Below, in pieces: positions 22,794 to 34,206 of a stretch of 64,000 bases of DNA. Position 1 is the stretch's first letter. The number at the start of each line of letters is the position of its first letter. This DNA is from Centropus unirufus (Eukaryota; Chordata; Aves; Cuculiformes; Centropidae): assembly GCA_013397695.1 (NCBI GenBank), contig VYZI01000105.1, positions 1,134,735-1,198,734 on the forward strand. The letters run 5' to 3'. A model generated the notes under the pieces. The model was given only the letters and a program-made list of their open reading frames with translations. It searched no databases and was not told the DNA's origin. The position numbers and the translations under genes were made by a program.

Positions 22794-24029
22794 AAAAAGT
22801 ATAAATGTATGTGAAAAGATGTAGATTTTTTCAGACTAGACTGTTCTGCTGTCTCAAGGACGATGCAATCTAGAAAAGAAGGAATTTGATGCAAAAAACA
22901 TTGAATTAGGGGTGGGATATCTGCCAAGGATTTAACTGAGAGGAGCAACCCATCTATTTCTGTGCATTTTGGGCTCCTCTATGAAGCCCTGAAGTATCCT
23001 CTGTATGGGCTAGAAAGATTCACAGTTTATTTCTGAGCACAGAATAAACTACATCTATCTATAGATTTGGCTCAAAACTGGAACTCCCTGGGAATTCCAC
23101 TGAAAAATCCCCTCTCTTTTCATTTTAGAGATAATTATTCTGAAATGGAACGAAACTCAGATCTCATGCGGAATAGGGACTCTTACTCTCAGTTTAGATG
23201 AAGTTGTGAAAGGTTTCCCTTCAAATCTTCTTGAAGCATGTCTGAAACTCACCGAGGAGTCAGAAACCCAGTCTGCCAGCTTTGAGAAAGATGGGAGCCT
23301 AATCAGTCCTGAAATTCCAGAAAAAAACCCAAATATGGTATGGTAGCAGAATACAGAATAACTTTTCCCCATGGGAAAATAATGGATATCCCAGAAACTC
23401 AGTTTTCTGGGAGAAAATAATTTCCGTGAAAATCTCCCAGTTAGGTATCTTTTTCTATTCCTAATACAGTGCACTTTAAAGGGAAATGGTGTACAGTTCC
23501 ATATAGGAAGGACTGGGCTTTGTTTCTCCTAACATGATAGAGACCAGCTTTCCAAACGAAACTATAAAAAATTCTCAGCCTTGACGTCCATGACAGTACC
23601 AAATGCAATAAGAAGGGGGAAAGAAACTCATTGACTCCTTTTTTATGTCCATACACATGTCGAATGGGAAACTCTCACATGATTCCTGCCATATCTCTAC
23701 CAAACCATCCTCAAAACAAAGATGCAGGTCTTCACCCCTGGAATTAGGTCTAACTTGCAATTATGGCAAGGTGAGAAAAAATGTTTGTCTGTGAGCTGCC
23801 CATAGTGAGCAGTTTCTTTACCTCATCCAAAAGAGGAGTGCAGCATACTGCAACATATAAGTTATACAGTTCCACTTTTTTCAGGCTTTTTGATCCCTTC
23901 AGCTTCTCAGATCCTGCCTCACTCCTGTTGGACTGCTGTGAACTTATTTCAGCTTACAAGCCCCTTTTACAGTAGAGGATAGTGGGAGTGGACAGGGTAT
24001 TTCAAAGCTGGTGGCATTACTCATGGAAA
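22794..24029. other. Spacer with no recognised content
   Basis: No gene recognised. A 19-bp string present at 22703 recurs at 23263. Confidence 0.5.
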
Positions 24030-24635
24030 CATAGAATCATACAACTGTTTAGGTTGGAAAAGACTAATATCCATTCCAACCATAAACCTAACAGTACCAA
24101 CTCCACTACTAAACCATGTCCCCAAGAACCACATCAATACGACTCTTTAGTACCTCCAGGGATGATGACTCCACCACTTCCCTGGCCAGCCTCTTCCAAT
24201 GCTTGACAACCTTTTCAGCAAAGCAATATTTCTTAATAGCCAATCTAAACCTCCCCTGGTTCAACCTGATGCCATTTCCTCTTGTCCTATCGCTTGTTAC
24301 TTGGGAGAAAAGATTGGCACCCACCTGACTATGGTGGTTATGGCTATGATCTCCTTGCAGGTGATTGTAGAGGACTATAATACCTCCCCTCAACGTACTT
24401 TCTCTAGACTAAACAATCCCTGTTCCTTCAGCTGCTCCTAATAAGACTTGTTCTTCAAGCCCTTCACCAGGTTTTTTGCTCTGTAGAACCTCACTGTTTT
24501 TCTTGTAGTGAGGGGCCCCAAACTGAACACAGTATTTGAGGTGCAGCCTCATCAATGCTGAGTACAGGGAGAATAACTCTATCTCCGCTCAGGGTTTCCT
24601 TGCTTAGACATCACAAGCTGCGTTTGCTCTTTTAG
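24030..24635 (-). mobile_element. CR1 LINE fragment, about 600 bp
   Basis: Inverted CR1 of the type with CCTAACAGTACCAACTCCAC in the 3' UTR. Landmarks are CATAGAATCATACAACTGTT, CCTCCAGGGATGATGACTCC, CTTGTCCTATCGCTTGTTAC, GACTTGTTCTTCAAGCCCTT, TTCTTGTAGTGAGGGGCCCC and AATGCTGAGTACAGGGAG. Similarity fades by about 24635. Confidence 0.95.
24109..24393 (-). pseudogene. CR1 ORF2 C-terminus, 94 codons with natural end
   Basis: Residues 30-47 read SQVTSDRTRGNGIRLNQG, residues 58-67 FAEKVVKHWK, residues 71-77 REVVESS, and the frame ends VLGDMV followed by the stop, the normal CR1 ORF2 terminus. The C-terminal end is thus intact. The reverse transcriptase and endonuclease upstream are missing by 5' truncation, and frameshifts break the frame beyond residue 1. 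It cannot encode a working protein. Confidence 0.88.
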
Positions 24636-27600
24636 TTTGCTTCTGTTCAACAGGACTCTGCCTGACTGACTGAATGTGATTTGCAAGGCATAATCCCCTT
24701 CCCTGTCCATTATTTCCATTCTTGGTTAAAACTAAACCTTGCATTGAGACAAATTGAAATACGTCATACTGGGATAAACCCAGCTTGCCTGGTTATTTAC
24801 CAGCTTCAGTCTCAGCTGCAAGGAGCCAAAGCAAGCCTGTATTTCCTTGTGTTTGTAACTGATCCAAGAAAGATAACTGCTTAGCTTTGCTGTAAGTTAG
24901 AGTCTTAAAATGCCATTACACCCCAGGTGTCTTGTTTGTTTTGCTTGTGGTCGATCACTTAAGGTGTATCTGAGTAACAGCTAAATTCCCTGTTGCCATG
25001 CAGCCTCAACAGAAACTCAGGTACTAGAAATCCTTTGCCCCTTCCCCACAGAGCTGTCCAATCCTTCTTCATAGTGATTTTACCTCTTTATAATCCATTT
25101 GAATAGTTTTTTTCCTATTCACATTGATTTTAATATGCATATCAACAAGTTTAATATACTTTTGATTCAGCACCTGAAAAAATAATATATCCTAACCTGC
25201 TTCTTTAATTGGTGCTATTTGTCTTAATTCTACCAAAGACAATATCACTTACAGGGATTTTGAAATATAATATATTGATTTTATTTATAGTACACCTGGT
25301 AAATCTGAAATATAACAACACTTATTTCAATAATATTAGAAAAATGACACATCTGGATAACCATAAATTATTAAGCTATTTTTGCACTTCAATATCTGCC
25401 ATTCATGCTGTGTGGTAGATGCAGAATAATTTACATATCAGTAATTACCAAGCAAATATCTTTATATTGGAATAGTTTGCAGCATAGTTTGACTGCCTCT
25501 CCTGAATGAAGAATGATAAATTTAAGGTGAGACATTATCTATCTAGGGATAGAAACTTCAGAGGGTTTCTAGCCATGTCTTTTATTCAGTAGGGTTGTGT
25601 CTTCCTCTGCTTCATCTGCAAAACAAATTTTCCCCACTGAAAAGTGACATAATTTCTTTGCTGGAGTGAAACTGAGATCAGAAATCAGGCTGGATTGTTC
25701 AGGAAAACTGGTAGCAGAAGGCAAGGAAAGAGGTGAGACATGAAATATAACTCAGGAATATTGACTAAGCTCTAGTTCACATCCAGATTTGGGGTCTATT
25801 CCTAACTATGCTCAGACACATCACAGACTGCACAGTTGAGGAAGTTTTTGGAAACCATTCGTTTAAAAGCATGTTTATTTAAAGAATGTGGCAACCTCAC
25901 TGAGTTTTCTGGACCTGTTTGGGTGTGAAAAATTACTCAAGAATTCGCTGACTCAGGCTTTGGTGTTGCTGCAGGGTTTTTTGAGCACTGTTGGACAGGA
26001 ACGGCCTTCTCCAAAGCTCACAAATGTTATAGGAGTCTGTCCATCAGATTTTTCTTCCGCATCACCACAGGGGTGGATGAAGGACTCCAAATACGTGCTC
26101 CACATCTTCATACTTTTTGAAGCTGAATTGTGAAATACACTCCACACAGTTGAGCTATTGTTAGCACCAATATCTTTCCACTGCAGTGTATGTATCACTC
26201 TGTGTTGCCCAGCAGCTGCTTGCTTCCACATGGGTGACTCAAAAAGCTGTAAAATAACTTGATAACTAGCCTCAGCCTCTCTGCTTTCTACATTTTCAGA
26301 CTACAGCCTAACTTTAGCTGTTGCTTCCACACAAAGAATGTATATTTTAGAGTCATTGGCTGCTCTGTACCATTTAAATATGCCCCATGATTACAGAGGG
26401 TCTGAGAAAACAATTCCAAAGAGATGGTAGATGTATGAAGTGTTCAGGAAGCACATATTCTGTTCTGAGGATAGAAAAGCTGAAGCCGAGAGGCAGGGAG
26501 GGCATGATGGAAAAATAAATTCATGTTGAAACTATGCGGAATGAGACAGTGAGACATCTGAACTATTCTTGTTACTGGTCAAACCATGAAGAGCATGACT
26601 CGTAAGCAAAGTGAAAATAAGACTTTAATCCATTCTAGGTTTTCCCATCAGTAAAATGAGCAAACAGGGAGATGTGAGCACCGGAGACAGGAAAAAAAAA
26701 ATCTAAGTATTTTTTTTATTCCTTCAAGCTCTTTGCCCCTTCCCCCCTTGTGATATACATTGCCTACAGATTATTACAGTATTTCCCTTACCTCTGTCTC
26801 TTCAGCTGCTATCTATAAAACAGTTGGCAATTTTCATTGCCCAGTTTTAGACAGTCTTACCAAAGATGAGGTGGTGGGGAGGATGGTAAAGCAACTCAAA
26901 ACCACCTTATGCTTGCCTTGAAAATCTGAATAAAATTTATTGCAGCGTAGATGAATATCCTAGAAGCAAGATCGAGTGCCCATCTTGCTTCTGAAGGGCT
27001 GAGGATATCTTTTTAAAGATGCTATTTACAGAAACTTGATGCAGCTCTCGCTATAAACTCTGTTCTATTCCTTATCCTATTACAAGGCTTTTTAAACTTA
27101 GAGCATGTCTGTGTTCTGAAGAAGGAGCTGTACAGCTCTCAGTCCTGGTCATCTTGCTGTCCACACTGGAGGAGACAAGTGGACTGAACTGTCGTTCTTC
27201 CACACCTGTGTTGGCCTCCAAAGGCTTCCAAAGGTTCTGAAAAGTTTGCTCACATAGTGTCACACTTGAGATCCACGTTCCTAGCTCAGAAAGTTTAGAT
27301 CTTGAGAAAACTCCACTATTGCCAGTTTCTGGTCTTGTTTCTTTTTTCCAGTTAACCAAAACTGTCAGCAGCTTTATAGGGGTGAAGTCTAACTCCTGAA
27401 ATCCTTCATGTATAACATAGAATGATTTGGCCTTGGGCAACAGAGGTGGATAAGACAAGCTTCCTTCAGCCACTCTTTTCTACAATCATCCCAAGTAACA
27501 GCTCTTGTCAGGAGTGTTTCCATGGTTTCAGGGTCTTGAGCAGACTGTTTGTGGTTCCGTCCCATGCATTACTCATGACAGACACTGATACTACAGTGAT

Positions 27601-30600
27601 TCAGGTAGGCTTTAGAAACTGGGAGTGCTTATCTGAAATTATTTTTTTTCCTGATCCAGTTTACAATTTTAAGTGGAGGGCCACTGAGATCAGATAAACA
27701 TGAAGAAGTCCAAAGTGTCTCTACGAAGAGTGGGACAAAAATTATGGGAAAATGAGGGGATTGCTTTGTCAATGAACTGCAAGAGACTCTACAATGTGAG
27801 TGTTGACTTTAGAAGAAGCACATTTTGCGAGAAAATTTTACTGTTTGCAGTCACCGTTTTCCCAGAAAAAAACCAATAAAAAACTACAAACCATAACCAA
27901 ATAAAAATGCTTACCTGAAATTCCTCCCCACATATTTTTAGCAAAGAGCTATTTTTTTTCTGATCATTTCAACTTTTAGCTGTTATATGAACATCAGATG
28001 GATTCTAGTTGGCATTGAGAATGACTCCATTTCTCTAGTCTTGGATGCTCTGACTTAAAAAGGCCCCTAAAACATCTTTCTCCAGGACAACAAGGGATCG
28101 TTAGCAACCTGAGTTCAGACAGGCTGCAAGACCAATGAGAAAACAAGTTCTGCTGTGCTCTGGGTTCCCATCTTGGATAAGTCCTCCAGAGTATAGGTTT
28201 CAACCAAAATAAAGTAATAGAAGTTTGAAGATGAAGTCCATCCTTCATTATGTTTTGGGCATAAAAAACAAGCTGCCAAAGGCAAAAATAGTCAGAATTC
28301 ACATTTGTTGTCTGAGTTAATCCCTTATTGTGATAAATGATTAGTTGAAACCTCTAAGGCTTGCTGCAAGCTCAGATGAAAATATCTGCATAAGATACGT
28401 CTAATTTGCATTTTGAAGCTTCTCCCTCACAACTGTTGGCATTAAAAATGGATGTGGTTTGTTGTTTTTGTTACTGAGAATGGGAGATGACAGGTTGAAA
28501 GACCACTGCAGGTTGCACATTGGGTATGGAAAACAAAACCCTACTTGGTTCTCAACAACATCACATTTCTTTTCTGTGGCTTGAAAACAGTCCTGCCCTT
28601 TTCCTGGTTAATATGGGTAAATATTCTTCTCTGACTAAAGCTGAAGCTTTGCATGCTAATTTTGGTAGCATGCCCAAAGCATTGGTGTTATCATGTGTTT
28701 CCTTCTAGTCTGGCTGCAACTGAATGTGTGACTGCATTAAAGAATCATAGACCAAGAAGAGAGTTAATTATCTGGTGTATCACCTGACCTGAGTAGAACC
28801 ACGTGGTATTTAATGACCTGTTGATTATTTTTCTCTTAGAGACTAATGAATGCGACTCATGGCCCTTTCAAAACAGAGCTGCTCTCTGACAAAAATGTGA
28901 AAGCCTTTGTGAGATGGCAAAAGGAGGTGACTTCCAAAGTAAAGAAGGAAAGACTGCCAAATATATCTGTATCTTTTGTTTTTTCCTCTGGGCACTCTTG
29001 CCAAGACCCTTGACTCTTACTGGGGTCTCATGGGAGATTTTCATATATTCTCCTGGTCTATTAATCTGACAAAGAGTTGCATACAGTTTTTATAGATGGA
29101 GCTGGCGTGGTACTTCAGGATTTCTCCAAGAAGCTAGGAGAAGTCCAAGAAAAGCTAGATTTCCCATTGCAATGCCATAAGCTTCTTGTACCTGGGATCT
29201 CAGGAAGGTGTGGGAAGGTTCCTGGAATCTAGCCTGAGCCCACCATTTGGGTCATGTTGAATGCTCTGAGTTGGGTCTCCAGAGAAGTATCTTTTCCTCT
29301 GAGCCCTCTCAAAGACTTCCACTGAGATTTTATGCAAGAAATTTCACCTACTCTTTGCCACCATTTCCTCTATTTCTCGAATATAAATAATGCTTTCGTA
29401 AATCATCGAGATGTTACAAAGGTAAAATTGCAACAGAAAATTGAAAAAAAAAAATTGAAGAGGTAAATCCAAAAGGTAAAGTTGAAAGATTGGCTTTTCC
29501 TAAAAAGAGAGAGGAAAAAATAATACAACAAGTTAGTTGCTGCTGAAAGTAACTTTTTTGCAGCTGAGACACATGAGGTCTCTGTTTACTCCCAGAATGG
29601 GTGGAAGATAAAAACAGCAAGATAATCTGGAAAATAAAAGAAGAAAAATCAACAAGTTCAAATGATGTATTGCAGTCATTAGTAACAGCATTGTAATAAC
29701 CCAGCTTTCAGCACATTGCCAAATGCCCATCTCTGTATGCACTTTCTTATAACTAGAATAATTTTCCTACCTGCTCTTTTTAAATCCCTTTAAACGATCT
29801 TGGGGCAATGTTCTTCTGCTTCCCCTGGGGTGAAACTCACATTATTACAAGAGGGGAACAATATGAAGATAATGTGGTCTTTTATAGAAGCAGATCTCAC
29901 AGGCACATTTTCCCCATGGAGGATGATTTGACCATTGCTTTTTTCAGTGCGTGTGCCCTGCACTCTGTTAACCAAAGCTTGTCATTGACCTGCTATGTGG
30001 AAAGCCACTCTGTAATCCCTTCACAAAATAGAAGCTAAGATGTGTTAACGCCTCCACCTAATAAACCAATCAACACAAAGACTATAAAAGTGGACTGATA
30101 GATATCTCTAGTAATTTGGCTTCACATTGGGCAAGCACAGTACATAGAACACCTTTTGGCTGTCTATTCCCATTTATGCAGTCATTGCTCTGTTCTGAAT
30201 TTTTGACATCAACGTAGTACATCTGAGAAGAAGCATTTGTCAGGTGAGGAGAATTGATTGCTCTTCAATTCAGCTCATGCTGCCTCATCAGCATCTGCTG
30301 ACTGCCATCTGCAGAGAAGCTGTCATTCTTTAAAATGAGTGGCAGCACTTGGACAGGACTGAGCTGTGTCCCCAATGTCATGCAGCCTGAGGAACTTCTC
30401 AGTACTCCACTTGAATATCTGTGTCCACACTGATGTGCAAACTGGCCCCCAGGTTGTGGTACATACTCTCCCAGCTACAGATGACTGTGTGGATGAAGTC
30501 CTGGAGACCTGGGGGTTGCTGTCCTAACTGCTAATCAAGACAGATGGCTTATTTATACCTTGCTTTGGCATCCACATTTATCTCATCTATCAGCTTTGCA

Positions 30601-30978
30601 GATAGGCTTACCACCACGTGGAGAATTTCTCTAAACTTCTGGTGACATCATCAATCAGAAGACACGATGCAAAGTCTTTCCTTCAAGAATTCCTTGGGTC
30701 CAGCCCGAAGAAGCCCTAATATCACCTATCTCAGCGCATTAGCTTTGTAGGAACTAGATTTGTAGGTAAATTAATCTGGCTACATGGAAGGATTTTATAG
30801 TTGTCTGGGGCAATGAACTGGAAGCATTCAGATTTTCTCTGTAACTCTATCCAAACTGGACAGCAAACAGAGCTGCTAAGATTCTTTAGTAGAGACTCTC
30901 TTCACCTAACAGTATAACTTAGCCTGCTAGCCGGAGTCCTTCAAACTGACATTGGAGTAACAGAACAACGTCCATCCT
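24636..30978. other. Long spacer, poor in recognisable repeats
   Basis: More than 6 kb without a CR1 copy that I can recognise, the largest such stretch after 59.6-63.6 kb and 40.1-45.3 kb. Open frames such as minus 27072-27473 (133 codons) and minus 27994-28302 show no known domain. No CpG-rich promoter, RNA gene or exon cluster was seen. Confidence 0.5.
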
Positions 30979-31900
30979 GTCAAAACTGAGCAATTACACA
31001 AGGGTGACAGATAATCACCCAGTTTCCTACATACATAGTAGGTAACGTAACAATCATACAAGGATAATTGTTAATCACTGAATTTGCTGCATACAACGGT
31101 AATTGGTAGTTACCCAGTTTGTGTCATATACAGCGTCAAAATCATACAAAGGCAGTTGATAATCACTCAGTTTGTTACATATGCAACAGAAAATGCAGCG
31201 ATCATACAAGGTTAATTAATAATCACCCAGTTTGCTAAATTTTGTAATAGGTAACAGTCATGTAAGGATGATTGATAATCACCCAACCTGTCACATTCCA
31301 TCAACCATGTCACGAGAAAATAAACCTAGCCTAGCTGGTTGAGTTAGACTCCCCATTTGATCCCTCTAAACAGTTACAACACATTGAAGAGACTTGTATA
31401 AACAAGTCCATTTCATTAAGAATAACAGCTCACGACTTAATAAGGTTTAGTAATAACTGTGGAGATTGTAACATTTGCAAAAATACATTGAGCGCCCCTG
31501 TTACGATACCACACTGAAACACATGCAAGCATGTGACGAGTAACAATATACATGGAGCAATAACAGCCAGATGTAGGTTGAGATAGCACATGGAGTTAGA
31601 ATACAGAAAGAAATACTAACAATTAGCTTGATGTTAAGATAGGTATTTAGTGGATGTGTGTGAAGTGTTTACCGCAGTTGAATATAGGTAGGAGAGGAAA
31701 GAAAGGGGATGGGAACCCGTGTGTCGGCTGATCCCAGAAGTTTCAATCACAATTTCCCCGCCACTGTCTTGCCCCTATAAAGTCCCTGGGGAGTGGGAGG
31801 GGATAAGGAGCTTCAGCCCACTGGCTGATCCCTAGGGTTTTCGTGACATTTTTCTTTTCTTCATGCCTGTTCATCTGGTCTCCACCCCACCCACCAAAAC
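30979..31900 (+). mobile_element. Possible LTR of an endogenous retrovirus-like element
   Basis: The segment combines a 60-bp degenerate tandem array (30991-31300), as often found in retroviral U3 enhancers, with a GC-richer stretch holding a TATA-like CTATAAAG at 31775-31782 between CCCC and CCCTGGGG. A candidate left end TGTCAAAACTGAG lies at 30979. No target duplication, matching CA end or AATAAA in the expected R region was established. The right limit and the assignment are therefore uncertain. It is non-coding. Confidence 0.35.
30991..31300. repeat. Degenerate ~60-bp tandem array, 5-6 copies
   Basis: Units share a core like ATCATACAAGG, then AATTGATAATCACCCAG and TTTGCTACAT. Copies lie at about 30991-31050, 31051-31098, 31099-31140 (partial), 31141-31200, 31201-31259 and 31260-31300. 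The two at 31141 and 31201 are the most alike. The unit length of 59-60 bp is regular except for the truncated third copy. Confidence 0.88.
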
Positions 31901-32984
31901 TTTTTCTTTGTTTGCACTATTTATAGTAAGCTTGCACCTAGAGGTGGAGAAGCTTGAGTGAATGTAGTCACTATACTGATTACTGATTGATGGACAAAGA
32001 ATTCTTGCTTCATGTGCCCAAGGCCAGTCAGTGTGGCCATGGGAGTGGGTAGCCTTAAGTGTGGAGGCATGTTTTAGTATTATAATGAGCAAAAGTTATC
32101 TGTAGGCCAAGTTGTCAGGACAGCAGCTGCAATCCATTTTCTTAGAAAATAATTAGGCTCTTGTCCTTGGTGGGGCCTTGCACTGGTAGCAGGAGGTGAC
32201 TGTGTCAGCCCCCACTTCAGATGCTGATATACCCTTGATGCATTCCTTTCTATTGAAGGCCTTGAACTCAGCCCTTGATAAGAAGGGGAGGGGGTAGAGT
32301 GGTGAAGCATCCAGTAACATTTCTCCCAACGGTCAGCCCCATTCCTATACTTATTTTTTTTTTTTATTCCTGCTTTCAGCCTCATTTCTCACAGAGACAC
32401 ACAAGATGATCTGGTACATCAGATACTTTCCATTGAAATTAGCTGCAAAATGACAGTACTGAGTTATTGCTGTCAGCTGGCCATGCTGTAAACTGCTCAA
32501 TCAGACTGCAAAAATAAAACACCCATGTTTAAATAAGGCTACACTATAAAAAAAAATTTTAAAAAAAGACTTGTGCATTTGGAGCAGAACGGATCAAACT
32601 CCTTCTCTCCCCTAAGGGAGCATGGTCAGGGTAGTGAATTTTGCCCATAGAATCTCATATATAGTGAAATCACAACATCTTACTGGGGAGGTCCTTCCCT
32701 GCCTTACTGTTGCTTTTATGTTTCAGCCTACCTTCCCTGTGCATCAACCCCACACTTGTGGTTTCCTGACATCATCTGTGAAGAGTTTTGGCATTATATT
32801 ACTATATGGGATGGCTGGGCAACAAAACATCAGCTGAAATTCAGTGGCATTACATACAAATATTGCACACAAGAAAAACAAGAGTTCTAACTCTGCATGC
32901 ACAGTGATGGGTTCTGAGCTGATTATTGCTACTAAGGAATGACATTTGGGGCTTATAATGGACAGTTGAATGAAATTATGAGCT
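31901..32984. other. Spacer, possibly still part of the LTR-like element
   Basis: Minus-strand frames of 73 and 101 codons (31871-32092, 32080-32385) are not recognisable as retroviral or cellular proteins. A T-rich run lies near 32350. Confidence 0.5.
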
Positions 32985-33415
32985 CATTGCTCTACAGCAA
33001 TCAAAAAAGGAAATTGAATGTTAAGGATTATTAAGAAGGGAATAGAAAGCCAAACAGAAATCATCGTAATGCACTGAACAAATGCATATTGGACCTGCAT
33101 CTTGAATACTGCATGCAGTTATTGTCTTTCCTTCTCAAAAGGCTCTAGTGGCCCTGGAAATGATCAGAGAAGATGACAGAAGGATGATGGCAAGGAACTG
33201 CTGCAGTAGGACAGAAAAGGATTAAATAGATGTGCACACTTCAGTCTTGAAAAGAGACATTTTGGAGTGGGGATTTGTCAGGCTAAAATCATGATGAACA
33301 TAGAGGCAGTGACAGACAGGAATGGAGTAAGTTCTTCACAGGCATCATGTAATTGGACTGTAGTACGTGTTAATACAGTTAATACAGTGCTGTTTCTGGG
33401 AAAAAATTAGTCGGG
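32985..33415 (+). mobile_element. Old CR1/L3-like LINE fragment
   Basis: A diverged plus-strand copy. AAGGATTATTAAGAAGGGAA corresponds to the GIIRKGI-type block, CATCTTGAATACTGCATGCA to HLEYCMQ, then AATGATCAGAGAAGATGACA, CTTCAGTCTTGAAAAGAGAC and CTAAAATCATGATGAACAT follow in family order. No intact frame remains. A younger CR1 on the same strand starts within 100 bp. Confidence 0.72.
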
Positions 33416-33500
33416 AAATCCTTTGGGGGTTGTTATTTCTATTATACATTACTTATGTATATTATATATTGATGGCTATTATTGCTGTGACAATGTGACT

Positions 33501-34206
33501 GAGAGCCAGCCTGCAGAGAATGACTTGGGGTTGCTAATTGATGAGAAGGTTGACATGGGTTGGCAATGTGTACTCAGTGCAGAAGGCAAACTGTATCCTG
33601 GGCTGCATCACAAGCAGCGGGATCAGCAGGGCAAGCGAGGGGATTTTGCCCCTCTACTCCACTCTTGTGAGACCCCACCTGGAGTCCTGTGTCCAGTTAC
33701 GGAACTCCCAGCATAAGAAGGATGTAGAACTGTTAGGCTGGGTCCAGAGGAGGGACACAAAATTATCAGAGGGCTGGGGAACCTCTAGTATGAGGACAGG
33801 CTGAGAGGGTTTGAATTGTTCAGCCTGCAGAAGAGAAAGCTGTGAGGAGACCTTATAGCAGCCTTGCAGTACCTGAACAGGGCCTACAAGGAAGCTAGAG
33901 AGGAACATTTTACAAGGGCAAGCGGTGACAGGATGAGGGGTAATGAATTTAAATTGGAACAAGGAAGATTTAGACTAGACATTAGAAAGAAATTTTTCAT
34001 GATGAGGGTAGTGAGATACTGGAAGAGGTTGTCCAAGGAAGTTCTGTCTGCCCTCTCCCTGGAAGTTCTCAAAGTCTGTCTGGATGGGGCCTTGAGCATC
34101 CTGATCTGGTGGGAGGTGTCCCTTCCCAAGGCATGGGGTTTGGAACTGAAAGGTCCTTGAAGTCCCTTCCAACCCAAGCCATCCTGTGATTCTATGATTC
34201 TATGAA
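33501..34206 (+). mobile_element. CR1 LINE fragment, about 700 bp
   Basis: Plus-strand CR1 from the LGLLIDEKV region to the tail. Landmarks are GAATGACTTGGGGTTGCTAA, CTCTACTCCACTCTTGTGAG, CACCTGGAGTCCTGTGTCCA, ATGAGGACAGGCTGAGAGGG, TGACAGGATGAGGGGTAATG and CTTCCAACCCAAGCCATCCT, then three octamers at 34181-34204. It lies tandem to the older LINE fragment just upstream. Confidence 0.96.
33538..34160 (+). pseudogene. CR1 ORF2 C-terminal remnant in two frames
   Basis: The frame at 33538-33804 holds GILPLYSTLVRPHLESCVQL and VQRR, the end of the reverse transcriptase thumb region. The frame at 33864-34160 continues with RASGDRMRGNEFKLEQGRFR, LDIRKKFF and RYWKRLSKEV. The two are in different frames, so at least one frameshift lies between 33760 and 33870. 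Beyond SLEVLKVCLDG the second frame runs into the 3' UTR without the usual stop. Non-functional. Confidence 0.88.

Noticed and set aside
27072..27473. 133-codon minus-strand frame as a gene
   Set aside because: No domain, no splice or promoter context; lengths like this are expected by chance in 64 kb read in six frames.
31871..32385. Retroviral coding remnants next to the LTR-like segment
   Set aside because: Minus-strand frames of 73 and 101 codons show no recognisable retroviral motif.
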